Shown here piece after piece: positions 51,827 to 59,749 of a stretch of DNA of 64,000 nucleotides; positions within the stretch are counted from its first letter, which is position 1, and each line of letters opens with the position of its first letter. A program made the translations under genes and the position numbers. Below the pieces are notes generated by a model that was not told the origin of the DNA, did no database searches, and saw nothing but the letters and a program-made list of their open reading frames with translations. The DNA comes from Enterobacter sp. C2 (GTDB lineage: Bacteria > Pseudomonadota > Gammaproteobacteria > Enterobacterales > Enterobacteriaceae). The DNA lies in assembly GCF_019880405.1 (NCBI RefSeq), contig NZ_CP082269.1:2046001-2110000 (forward strand). Direction: 5' to 3'.

Positions 51827-51855
51827 TTGACAGGGATCGGATTTTCTAAACTAAT
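51827..51855 (+). promoter_or_regulatory. Candidate sigma-70 promoter of the catabolic operon
   Basis: A perfect TTGACA (51827-51832) is followed after 17 bases by ACTAAT (51850-51855), a 4-of-6 match to TATAAT. It lies 79 bases before the RidA-family start codon and after the SnoaL gene. Confidence 0.45.
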
Positions 51856-51933
51856 GCCTCGGAATATGCTGTTTTGCTTGTGACGCCTGAGGACGTATAC
51901 CTTGCTGGGAATCCATTTTCTCAGCAGGCAAAC

Positions 51934-52368
51934 ATGAGCACACATACCCGCATTCGCAAATTCAATACCAAAGAGACCTACCCGAACCAGTCCCTGGACA
52001 ACGATCTTTGCCAGGCCGTTCGCGCAGGCAATACCGTTTACGTTCGTGGTCAGATTGGTACCGACTTCGACGGCAATCTGGTGGGGCTTGGCGACCCGGC
52101 CGCGCAGGCCGAACAGGCGATGAAGAACGTGAAACAGCTGCTGGAAGAAGCGGGCAGCGATCTGTCGCATATCGTTAAAACCACTACCTATATCATCGAC
52201 CCCCGCTATCGCGAGCCGGTCTATCAGGTGGTCGGCAAATGGCTGAAAGGCGTATTTCCCATCTCAACCGGGCTGGTTATTTCCGGGCTAGGTCAGCCGC
52301 AGTGGCTGATGGAGATTGATGTGATCGCCGTGATCCCGGATGACTGGCAGCCGCAGGCGGGAGCATAA
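51934..52368 (+). CDS. RidA-family protein lacking the catalytic arginine
   Basis: 144 residues from ATG 51934; one Rid domain, expected as a trimer. Segments VYVRGQIGTDFDGNLVGLGDPAAQAEQAMKNVKQLLEEAGSDLSHIVKTTTYI and WLMEIDVIAVIPD match the family. Classical RidA hydrolyses enamine/imine intermediates with an arginine in PARS; here the aligned position is Ser111 (FPIST), so this is one of the divergent Rid subgroups and may have another activity. First gene of a + strand operon; DUF1028 starts three bases after its stop. Confidence 0.85.
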   Translation: MSTHTRIRKFNTKETYPNQSLDNDLCQAVRAGNTVYVRGQIGTDFDGNLVGLGDPAAQAEQAMKNVKQLLEEAGSDLSHIVKTTTYIIDPRYREPVYQVVGKWLKGVFPISTGLVISGLGQPQWLMEIDVIAVIPDDWQPQAGA

Positions 52369-52371
52369 ATC

Positions 52372-53046
52372 ATGACCTTATCGATTATTGGCCGCTGCGC
52401 GCAAACTGGCCAGATAGGCATCGCCATCAGCTCGTCCAGCATCGCGGTGGGGGCGCGTTGTCCCTGGCTGCGCAGTCAGGTCGGCGCGGTATCAACCCAA
52501 AACATCACCTTACCGGCGCTCGGGCCGCGCATTCTTGACAGGCTGGAGCAGGGCAATGCTGTCGACACCGCGTTAAAAGCCGGGCTCGGTACCGATGACT
52601 ACGCCATCTATCGGCAAGTTACGGTGCTGACGGCTGAGGGAGAAAGCGCGTTTTATAGCGGCGAAAAGACGCTGGGTGTTAACAACGCCCTGAGCGGCGA
52701 AAACTGCGTGGCGGCGGGTAATATGCTGGCGGATCCGAATGTGATTATTGCGATGGTCAACGCCTTCGAACAACGCTCAGGCGATCTTGCCGACAGGCTC
52801 ATTGCCGCGATGCAGGCGGGCATGAAAGCGGGCGGAGAGGCAGGGCCGGTGCATTCAGCGGCACTGTCGATTGTGGATGCGCCCGTCTGGCCGGTTGTCG
52901 ATTTACGTGTCGACTGGACGGACGGCGATCCCATAGCTGAGCTCAATCAGCTATGGCAGGCGTATAAGCCGCAGATGCAGGACTATATAACGCGCGCGCT
53001 CGATCCCCGCAGCGCACCTGGCTACGGCGTGCCGGGCGACGAATAA
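52372..53046 (+). CDS. DUF1028 Ntn-hydrolase-like protein
   Basis: 224 residues. The N terminus TLSIIGRCAQTGQIGIAISSSSIAVGARCPW is characteristic of DUF1028, a family placed in the N-terminal-nucleophile hydrolase fold; after methionine removal Thr2 could be the nucleophile. GNMLADPNVIIAMVNAFE and the RSAPGYGVPGD tail (DPRSAPGYG) are also typical. It is encoded between RidA-like and M20 deacylase genes, which suggests hydrolysis of an amide or ureido bond in the same pathway. No characterised reaction is known to me. Confidence 0.83.
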   Translation: MTLSIIGRCAQTGQIGIAISSSSIAVGARCPWLRSQVGAVSTQNITLPALGPRILDRLEQGNAVDTALKAGLGTDDYAIYRQVTVLTAEGESAFYSGEKTLGVNNALSGENCVAAGNMLADPNVIIAMVNAFEQRSGDLADRLIAAMQAGMKAGGEAGPVHSAALSIVDAPVWPVVDLRVDWTDGDPIAELNQLWQAYKPQMQDYITRALDPRSAPGYGVPGDE

Positions 53047-53060
53047 CGCGAGGAGAGGCG

Positions 53061-54218
53061 ATGATAACCAGTCGAAAACTGCTGGAGCAGCTGGTGGCGT
53101 TTGATACCACCAGCCGTGAATCAAACCTGGCGCTGATCGACTTTGTCTGGCGCTATTTAACCGATCTCGGCGTCCACTGTGAGCTGATTCACAATGCCGA
53201 GCGCAGCAAAGCCAATCTCTATGCGCGGCTTGGTCCGGCAGGCAGCGGCGGCGTAATGCTCTCCGGCCACAGCGATGTGGTACCGGTGGACGGGCAGAAC
53301 TGGAGCGTACCGCCGTTTGCGCTGACTGAGCGAGACGGCAAGTTGTACGGCCGTGGCACGGCGGACATGAAAGGCTTTATCGCCTGCATGCTGGCGGCGG
53401 TGCCGCATTTTCTTGCAGAGCCGCTGGCGCAACCGCTGCATCTGGCAATTTCCTATGACGAAGAGGTCGGGTGCCTGGGCGTGCGCACTCTGCTGGATGC
53501 CCTGGCGAGCCGCCCGGACAAACCCGATATCTGCCTCATTGGTGAACCCACCGGGCTACAGCCGGTGCTCGGCCACAAAGGCAAGCTCGGCGTTCGTTGC
53601 GAAGTGCAGGGCGCGGCCTGCCATTCGGCCTATGCGCCCCAGGGTGTCAATGCGATTGAATACGCCGCAAAACTTATTCACCGCCTTACGGTGATAGGCC
53701 AGCGGCTGGCCGCGCCGGAACGTCAGGATGCGCGTTTCGATCCGCCGTTTACTACGGTGCAAACCGGCGTGATTCAGGGCGGTCGGGCACTGAATATCGT
53801 GCCTGCCGACTGTACGTTTGACTTCGAAGTGCGCACGTTGCCGCAGGATGACGCGCAGCAGGTGGTGCAGGCGCTGGAACGCTATGCGCAGCGGGAACTG
53901 CTGCCGCACATGCACGCCGTCAATGCCGCCGCCGCTATTCGCTTTTATCCCATCAGCGGCTATCCCGGTTTATATACCGCAGCGCACAGCGCCGCCGCAC
54001 AGCTGATTGCTCATCTCACCGGTACTGACGCCTTTAGCACCGTGGCATTCGGTACGGAAGGCGGGCTGTTCCATCAGGCTGGCATCCCCAGCGTGATCTG
54101 CGGGCCGGGCAGTATGGCGCAGGGCCATAAGCCCGATGAGTTTATCACTGTGGAACAGCTAGCTGCCTGCGATGCCATGCTGCGCCGTCTTGCTGCATGG
54201 ATGTGCCAGTCAAGGTGA
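53061..54218 (+). CDS. ArgE/DapE-family M20 deacylase
   Basis: 385 residues, cytoplasmic di-zinc M20 enzyme. Metal ligands and the catalytic pair are visible: SGHSDVVPVDG (His, with Asp), GRGTADMKGF (Asp), SYDEEVGCLG (catalytic Glu and metal Glu), LIGEPTGLQPVLGHKG, and the late QGHKPDEF (His). It is annotated in relatives as acetylornithine deacetylase (ArgE), but an ArgE elsewhere is expected in any enteric, so here it likely removes an acyl or carbamoyl group from the imported compound. GAGGAGAGG precedes the ATG. Confidence 0.85.
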   Translation: MITSRKLLEQLVAFDTTSRESNLALIDFVWRYLTDLGVHCELIHNAERSKANLYARLGPAGSGGVMLSGHSDVVPVDGQNWSVPPFALTERDGKLYGRGTADMKGFIACMLAAVPHFLAEPLAQPLHLAISYDEEVGCLGVRTLLDALASRPDKPDICLIGEPTGLQPVLGHKGKLGVRCEVQGAACHSAYAPQGVNAIEYAAKLIHRLTVIGQRLAAPERQDARFDPPFTTVQTGVIQGGRALNIVPADCTFDFEVRTLPQDDAQQVVQALERYAQRELLPHMHAVNAAAAIRFYPISGYPGLYTAAHSAAAQLIAHLTGTDAFSTVAFGTEGGLFHQAGIPSVICGPGSMAQGHKPDEFITVEQLAACDAMLRRLAAWMCQSR

Positions 54219-54230
54219 CGTTGTCACCTT
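54212..54230 (+). terminator. Palindrome at the end of the argE-like gene
   Basis: AAGGTGAC/GTCACCTT eight-base arms around GTT, overlapping the TGA stop and followed by TTTCTC. It could be a weak intrinsic terminator dividing the operon, or an operator for the 124-base gap before the ABC ATPase gene. Confidence 0.45.
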
Positions 54231-54342
54231 TTTCTCTGCTTTCCCTTTTCCAAACGCCAGCTTCAGGAAGCACTAACCGCGTGATACGCGCTTAACCCGT
54301 ATGCTGGTGACACGCATTTGATAGCCCGTTTCTGGAGAGTCC

Positions 54343-55491
54343 ATGGTAAGTGCCGAAGTCACCACATTCCCGCAGCCTGAGACGCTGCATCCCGTCGTCA
54401 ACAAAGCCCATGTCGCCGTACAGCTTGACGGCGTACTGAAACGCTTTGGCGACGCTATCGCCCTACACAAAATCTCCCTGACCATAGAAGAAGGGGAATT
54501 TATTACGCTGCTCGGCCCCTCTGGCTGCGGCAAAACTACGCTGCTGAACCTGATGGCGGGTTTCGCCGAGGCGGATGGTGGCGAAATTTTTATTGATGGC
54601 GATCTGGTTACCGAGATACCGCCGTACCAGCGTGAAATCGGCATTGTGTTTCAGAACTACGCGCTGTTCCCCCATATGACGGTCGAGAAAAATGTCGGCT
54701 ACGGCCTGCGTATGCGCGGTGTGCCCAAAGCTGAAATCGCCGAGCGCGTTGAGCAGGCGCTGGCGCTGGTGAAGCTGGCCGGTTACGGCCATCGCAAGCC
54801 CCGGGAACTTTCAGGCGGTCAGCAGCAGCGTGTGGCGCTGGCGCGAGCGCTGGTGATCCGCCCCAAAGTATTGTTGTTGGATGAGCCTTTTTCGGCGCTG
54901 GATAAAAACCTGCGTCTGTCGATGCAGGTTGAACTCAAGGCGATTCAACGCAAACTTGGCGTCACCACTGTATTTGTAACGCACGATCAGGGTGAAGCGC
55001 TGAGCATGAGCGACCGCGTGGTAGTGATGTCGGCAGGACACGTGCGCCAGATCGGCACGCCGGATGAGATCTATCGCCGTCCGCAGGATCCGTTTGTCGC
55101 AGGTTTTGTGGGCGATGTGAATATTCTGCCGGGGCGCTATGTCGGTCGTGACGGTGCGGCGATGCTTGAGGTGGGGGGCAATACGCTGCGCCTGCCGGCG
55201 GAACGCGTACACGCCATGATGGGCGAGCGCCTGGATGTCTACGTGCGTCCGGAAAACCTGCAGCTGGCGCCGCTTGGCCCGCATTCGCTGTTCAGCGCCA
55301 CGGTGATCGCCCATGTCTTTCAGGGCGATCATGTGGATGTCCATCTCGATGTCCCGGCGCTGGGTAGCGCCTCGCTGTTTGCGCGCCAGTCCGGGTTAAG
55401 TTCACTGACGCGCTGGCCCATTGGCAGCCTGGTGGGCGTGAGCGTTGATGATGAAGGCGTATGCGCGTTTAGCGCGGCGAAACAGGGATAA
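54343..55491 (+). CDS. PotA-type ABC transporter ATP-binding protein
   Basis: 382 residues. Walker A GPSGCGKTTLLNLMAG, Q-loop IVFQNYALFPHM, signature LSGGQQQRVALARAL, Walker B VLLLDEPFSALD and H-loop FVTHDQGEALSM are complete; the C-terminal third is a TOBE regulatory domain. It belongs to the polyamine/opine/organic-acid importer group. Its membrane and binding-protein partners are not adjacent but lie at 59750-62521 beyond the LysR gene, so the transporter is split across two operons. Confidence 0.9.
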   Translation: MVSAEVTTFPQPETLHPVVNKAHVAVQLDGVLKRFGDAIALHKISLTIEEGEFITLLGPSGCGKTTLLNLMAGFAEADGGEIFIDGDLVTEIPPYQREIGIVFQNYALFPHMTVEKNVGYGLRMRGVPKAEIAERVEQALALVKLAGYGHRKPRELSGGQQQRVALARALVIRPKVLLLDEPFSALDKNLRLSMQVELKAIQRKLGVTTVFVTHDQGEALSMSDRVVVMSAGHVRQIGTPDEIYRRPQDPFVAGFVGDVNILPGRYVGRDGAAMLEVGGNTLRLPAERVHAMMGERLDVYVRPENLQLAPLGPHSLFSATVIAHVFQGDHVDVHLDVPALGSASLFARQSGLSSLTRWPIGSLVGVSVDDEGVCAFSAAKQG

Positions 55492-55497
55492 GCGTCT

Positions 55498-56493
55498 ATG
55501 ATACCTGAAATGATGAACGCAATAGTCGCCCGTGAGCCGGGCGGCCCTGAGGTGTTAGCCCTGGTACAGCGTAACGTGCCGCAGCCTGGTCCGGGTGAAG
55601 TAGTGATTCGTGTCGTCAGTGCGGGCGTGAACCGTCCCGATATCTTACAGCGCAACGGCATGCCGTTGCCGCCGGGCGTCACGGATGTACTGGGGCTGGA
55701 AGTTTCCGGCACCGTTGCGGCGCTGGGCGCGGGCGTTGACTCTCTCGCCCCTGGCGCGCCGGTAATGGCGCTTCTCTCCGGTGGCGGCTATGCCGGGTAT
55801 TGCGTGGCGCGCGCCGAACTCTGTTTACCCGTGCCGGAAAACCTGCCGCTTGCCCAGGCGGCGGGAGTGCCGGAAGCGGCCTTTACCGTGTGGCATAACC
55901 TGTTTGAACTGGGGCGTTTGCAGCCCGACGAAACCGTACTGATCCACGGGGCGGCCAGCGGCGTGGGAACGTTCGCCATTCAGTGCGCGCAGGCGTGCGG
56001 GGCGCGGGTAGTAGCGACGGCAGGCGGCGCTGAAAAGGTAGCAGCGCTGCGACAGCTCGGCGTCTGGCGTGCCATTGACCGTCACAGCGAAGATTTCGTT
56101 GCGGTTATCCTCGAGGAAACCCAGGGGCGCGGCGTGGATGTGGTGCTGGATAACGTTGGCGGCGATTACGTGGCGCGCAACCTGAGCGTGTTAGCATCTG
56201 GCGGACGTCATGTCAGCCTGTCGTTTATGCAGGGCGCGAAGATTGAACTCGACCTGCAACAGGTAATGCGTAAGGGGCTGATCCTGACCTCCTCAACCCT
56301 GCGTCCAAAGAGTGATGCCGAGAAAGCGCGGCTGGCGCAGTGCATCAGCAAACATCTGCTGCCGCCGATCGCCGCCGGCAAAATCGCGCCAATTGTTTAT
56401 CAAACCCTGCCGTTAGCGCAGGCTGCGGACGCGCATCGCATTCTGGAGGCCAACGCCAACATCGGCAAAGTGCTGCTGGCGGTGGCGTCATGA
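55498..56493 (+). CDS. NAD(P)H quinone oxidoreductase (MDR family, PIG3-like)
   Basis: 331 residues, zinc-free medium-chain reductase. GroES-like N domain (PQPGPGEVVIRVVSAGVNRPDILQRNG) and Rossmann domain with GAASGVGTFAIQCAQACGARVVATAGG; RCG zinc ligands are absent. Such enzymes reduce quinones or alpha,beta-unsaturated carbonyls with NADPH. The ATG used (MIPEMMNA) is six bases after the ABC ATPase stop; the internal MMNA is an alternative. The GST gene overlaps its end by four bases. Confidence 0.88.
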   Translation: MIPEMMNAIVAREPGGPEVLALVQRNVPQPGPGEVVIRVVSAGVNRPDILQRNGMPLPPGVTDVLGLEVSGTVAALGAGVDSLAPGAPVMALLSGGGYAGYCVARAELCLPVPENLPLAQAAGVPEAAFTVWHNLFELGRLQPDETVLIHGAASGVGTFAIQCAQACGARVVATAGGAEKVAALRQLGVWRAIDRHSEDFVAVILEETQGRGVDVVLDNVGGDYVARNLSVLASGGRHVSLSFMQGAKIELDLQQVMRKGLILTSSTLRPKSDAEKARLAQCISKHLLPPIAAGKIAPIVYQTLPLAQAADAHRILEANANIGKVLLAVAS

Positions 56494-57104
56494 TGCAACT
56501 CTATTTCGCCTCGACGTCCGCTTACGTCCGTAAAGTGATGGTGTGCGCGACGGTATTGGGTCTTGCTCAGGAGATACACCGGCTGGATTCCGCTGCGCAT
56601 CCCATTGAGCGCGACGAACGTATCGCCGCGTTTAATCCGTTAGCCAAAGTCCCGGCGCTACGTACCGAAAACGGGATCTGTCTCTACGATAGCCGGGTCA
56701 TTTGCGAATACCTCAACGCCCGCGCCCAGGGCGGTTTATTCCCGCAAGACGGTGATGCGCGCTGGCGGAGCCTTGCGCGTCAGGCGTTGGGCGATGGCAT
56801 TATCGACGCCGCGTTGCTGGCGCGCTATGAATTCAGCGCTCGTCCGCCTGGGAAACAGTGGCAGAGCTGGGCCGACGCGCAGCTGCAAAAAGTTGCCGCC
56901 GCACTGGCGGAAGTTGAACGTCAGGCCAGCGATTTTAGCGATCGTCCCCCCGATATCGGGCTGATTGCCATCGGTTGCGCGCTGGGTTATCTCGACTTCC
57001 GCTTTGCCGAACTTAACTGGCGCACCGGCCACCCGTTGACCGCCGCATGGTTCGCCGTTTTCGATGCGCATCCGGCCATGGTCGCTACGCGTCCGCACGT
57101 TTAA
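56490..57104 (+). CDS. Glutathione S-transferase family protein
   Basis: 204 residues from the ATG that overlaps the oxidoreductase stop. Thioredoxin-fold N domain (LYFASTSAYVRKVMVCATVLGL with the likely catalytic Ser/Thr/Tyr cluster, and the cis-Pro KVPALR followed by LYDSRVICEYLNAR) and all-helical C domain. It resembles YibF-like GSTs. In a catabolic operon it could isomerise or open an electrophilic intermediate with glutathione. Confidence 0.87.
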   Translation: MMQLYFASTSAYVRKVMVCATVLGLAQEIHRLDSAAHPIERDERIAAFNPLAKVPALRTENGICLYDSRVICEYLNARAQGGLFPQDGDARWRSLARQALGDGIIDAALLARYEFSARPPGKQWQSWADAQLQKVAAALAEVERQASDFSDRPPDIGLIAIGCALGYLDFRFAELNWRTGHPLTAAWFAVFDAHPAMVATRPHV

Positions 57105-57116
57105 TCAGGAGCTTGC

Positions 57117-57566
57117 ATGTCACAGCAGATCTATTTTCTCAACGGGCCGAACGCCAATTTGTATGGGCTGGATAAAAACGGCGCGTATGGTAGCGAAAGT
57201 TTTGTCAGCATTGGTGAGCGCTGTCAGCGTCGCGCCCAATCGCACGGGGTGATAGTGCATTTTCGCCAGAGCAACCATGAAGGCGTGCTGGTTGACTGGA
57301 TTCAGGAAGCGCGACAGAACGCGGCGGGATTGATTATCAACGCGGCGGGGTTGACCTATACGTCCGTGCCGATCCTTGATGCGCTGTTAATGTTTGACGG
57401 CCCGATTATCGAAGCGCATATGAGCAACATCTGGAAGCGCGAGCCGTTCCGACACTACTCCATGGTGTCGAAAGCGGCAACCGGCGTGATCGCCGGGCTG
57501 GGCGCGATGGGTTACGAGCTGGCGATTGATGCGGTGGTCAACCTGATGGAGGCGCGTGTCGCATGA
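57117..57566 (+). CDS. Type II 3-dehydroquinase-like protein with altered active site
   Basis: 149 residues, the usual AroQ length and fold: LNGPNANLYG, HFRQSNHEGVLVDWIQEA, IINAAGLTYTSVPILDAL, IIEAHMSN. Type II dehydroquinases need Arg19, Tyr24, Asn75, His81 and His101. Here Tyr24 and His101 are kept but the arginine position is Asp19 (LDKNGAYG for TREPEIYG) and the His81 position is Tyr (TYTS for THTS). Dehydroquinate dehydration is therefore doubtful and another, perhaps related, reaction is likely. AGGAGC precedes the start; the next gene overlaps by four bases. Confidence 0.85.
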   Translation: MSQQIYFLNGPNANLYGLDKNGAYGSESFVSIGERCQRRAQSHGVIVHFRQSNHEGVLVDWIQEARQNAAGLIINAAGLTYTSVPILDALLMFDGPIIEAHMSNIWKREPFRHYSMVSKAATGVIAGLGAMGYELAIDAVVNLMEARVA

Positions 57567-58492
57567 GCACCCTTGTGTTTTACAGCGAATTTGACAGCTT
57601 CGACGAGTGGTCAGCTTTACTTGCACCGTATTTGCCAGGCGTGACGATATGCCGCGCCGAAACGGTGCAAAAACCTGATGACGTGCACTATGCGCTGGCA
57701 TGGCAACCGCCGGGTGGTTTCTTTGCACCATACCGCAATCTCAAACTGCTGGTGAATCTCGGCGCGGGCGTCGACTCCCTGGTCGGGCGTGACGATCTGC
57801 CTGATATCCCGATTATACGGCTGTCCGACCCGGATATGGCGCGCATGATGGCCGGTTATGTGCTTTTCGCGGTGCTGCGCTACGCGCGCGATATTCCGGC
57901 GTTCGAGCACGCGCAGCGTGAACAGCGCTGGCGCTATTTGCATCCGCGTACGCCCTCCAGCGTCCGTGTCGGCGTGCTGGGTCTGGGGGAGTTGGGCGGG
58001 TATGCGGCGCAGGAGCTGGCGCGACAGGGATTCGATGTGCGCGGCTGGTCGCGTTCGCAAAAAACGATTGCGGGTGTTCGCTGTAGCAGCGGACTGGAGT
58101 CACTGAATGACTTTCTCAGCCAGAGCGACATTTTGGTAGTAATGCTCCCTCTCACGCCGCACACGGCGGGCCTGCTTAGTGCCGAACGGTTGGCACGACT
58201 GCCGCCTGGCGCGGCGTTTATCAATGTCTCGCGCGGGGCAATTGTCGACCAGGCGGCGCTGACGGATGCGTTACGCACTGGGCGAATTGCGGAAGCCACG
58301 CTGGATGTGTTTGATCGCGAACCGCTGCCGCCGAGCGATCCGCTATGGCGCATGGGAAATGTGTTGATTACGCCGCATCTGGCGTCTGTCGCCATTCCCG
58401 CCAGCGCCGCGCAGCAGGTTGCAGAGAACATCCAGCGCGCCGCACGCGGCGAACCGGTAACCCATCAAGTGTTCCCGGCGCGCGGATACTAA
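57563..58492 (+). CDS. D-2-hydroxyacid dehydrogenase (GhrA-like)
   Basis: 309 residues. NAD(P)-binding GVLGLGELGGYAAQELARQG, the catalytic Arg in INVSRGAIVDQAAL, Glu in FDREPLPPSDPLW and His in LITPHLASV are all in place. It is closest in layout to glyoxylate/hydroxypyruvate reductase A (312 residues). It would interconvert a 2-keto acid and D-2-hydroxy acid formed in the pathway; an FMN-dependent 2-hydroxyacid oxidase is encoded further on. Last gene of the left operon, convergent with LysR. Confidence 0.88.
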   Translation: MSTLVFYSEFDSFDEWSALLAPYLPGVTICRAETVQKPDDVHYALAWQPPGGFFAPYRNLKLLVNLGAGVDSLVGRDDLPDIPIIRLSDPDMARMMAGYVLFAVLRYARDIPAFEHAQREQRWRYLHPRTPSSVRVGVLGLGELGGYAAQELARQGFDVRGWSRSQKTIAGVRCSSGLESLNDFLSQSDILVVMLPLTPHTAGLLSAERLARLPPGAAFINVSRGAIVDQAALTDALRTGRIAEATLDVFDREPLPPSDPLWRMGNVLITPHLASVAIPASAAQQVAENIQRAARGEPVTHQVFPARGY

Positions 58493-58527
58493 CATTCATA
58501 CCCACGCGGGGATGATATGTGACACCG

Positions 58528-59490
58528 TCACGCCACGCGCACCACCTGCGGGTCGAAATAGCTGGGGGCCGCCATGCCAGGGATGTACTGGTCGGAGATA
58601 AACATGCGGCAGCGCTCGGCGAAAGCGTTCACCACCATAGAGTGCTGCGTGTGGGCCACGGTGGCGTAACCCAGCTGCATCGGCCTGTTCACCCCCGCCA
58701 GCCGCACGCGGATCAGGCGTTTGCCATCCTGAGAGAGATGCGCCTTCGGCCGCACGTTGGCGATACCAAACCCCACGCCGTTGGCCACCATGGCGCGCAC
58801 CACCTCCATGTTGCCGGAGCGCATGACCACATTCGGCGTAACGCCCGCCTCGCTAAACAGCCCAAGGAAGTATTCGCGGCTCCACGGCATATCCAGCAGC
58901 ACCATCGGCATGGTCGCCAGATCCTGAATCGTCACCGCCGATTGTGTCGCCAGCGGATGATGTTCACCCACCATCACATACGGCGGCAGCTGCGCCAGCG
59001 AGGTGAAGGCAATGTCGTTAGCGGGGACTAAATCATAAGTCAGGGCGATGTCGATATCGGCAGCGCGCAACTGTTTCAGCAGCTGTTCATGGTGGCCTTC
59101 CACCAGCGTAATGCGCACGCCCGGAAACGCGCGGCCAAAGCCGAAGACCAGTTCCGGCGTCAGCATGGGCGCCAGCGTATCCAGACAGCCCACGCGCAGC
59201 GGGCCGCGCACATTGTTCATGGATTCTGACGCAATGGTATAGAGGTTCATCATCTGCTCCAGAATGAGCTTCGCCTCCTTCAGTACCTGATGACCGATGG
59301 CAGTCAGCGACACGCCCTGGGCGTGGTGCCGCACGAACAGCTGTACGCCCAGTTCAGATTCAATGTGGGTGATCGCGGCAGAGATCGACGGCGATGAAAC
59401 GTGGATACGCTCGGATGCGCCGATGATGCTGCCAGCCTCTCCGGAAGCGACAAAATATTCCAGCTGACGCTGGGTGATGCGACTGAGCAT
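58528..59490 (-). CDS. LysR-family regulator of the catabolic cluster
   Basis: 320 residues. Winged helix GSIIGASERIHVSSPSISAAITHIESELG, then an effector domain (LRVGCLDTLAPMLTPELVFGFGRAFPGVRITLVEGHHEQLLKQL). It lies between the two halves of the cluster, facing left, and its start is 260 bases from the binding-protein gene. A perfect inverted repeat with nine-base arms (59589-59611) lies in that gap, a good candidate for its binding site. It probably activates the importer in response to the substrate. Confidence 0.87.
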   Translation of the reverse strand: MLSRITQRQLEYFVASGEAGSIIGASERIHVSSPSISAAITHIESELGVQLFVRHHAQGVSLTAIGHQVLKEAKLILEQMMNLYTIASESMNNVRGPLRVGCLDTLAPMLTPELVFGFGRAFPGVRITLVEGHHEQLLKQLRAADIDIALTYDLVPANDIAFTSLAQLPPYVMVGEHHPLATQSAVTIQDLATMPMVLLDMPWSREYFLGLFSEAGVTPNVVMRSGNMEVVRAMVANGVGFGIANVRPKAHLSQDGKRLIRVRLAGVNRPMQLGYATVAHTQHSMVVNAFAERCRMFISDQYIPGMAAPSYFDPQVVRVA

Positions 59491-59588
59491 GCAGGTTCTC
59501 CTGAGATCGCCGACGCCATCATGTAGCGCCAGTCATTCTAATAGTGCAGGTTTCTTGCATTTCTCATGCCAGAACAGGGACATTTTTT

Positions 59589-59611
59589 TTGCGTCAGAAA
59601 TCCTGACGCAA
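59589..59611. promoter_or_regulatory. Inverted repeat with 9-base perfect arms, candidate operator
   Basis: TTGCGTCAG-N5-CTGACGCAA, centred 110 bases from the LysR start and 150 bases before the binding-protein start. A T-run lies before rather than after it on the + strand and A-run after it on the minus strand, so it is not an intrinsic terminator. Arm length and position suit a dimeric regulator. Confidence 0.65.
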
Positions 59612-59749
59612 CGACGAGGAAAAGGCTGTTTTACCGAATCGGCTCGCAACGGCATAGTGATTTCACACCAGGGAACACCGTTCGCACCGTGTTGGCGCGC
59701 CGGGTTTCAGATTGCTACCACAGTCATTTCATGCATTGGGGATGAGAAT

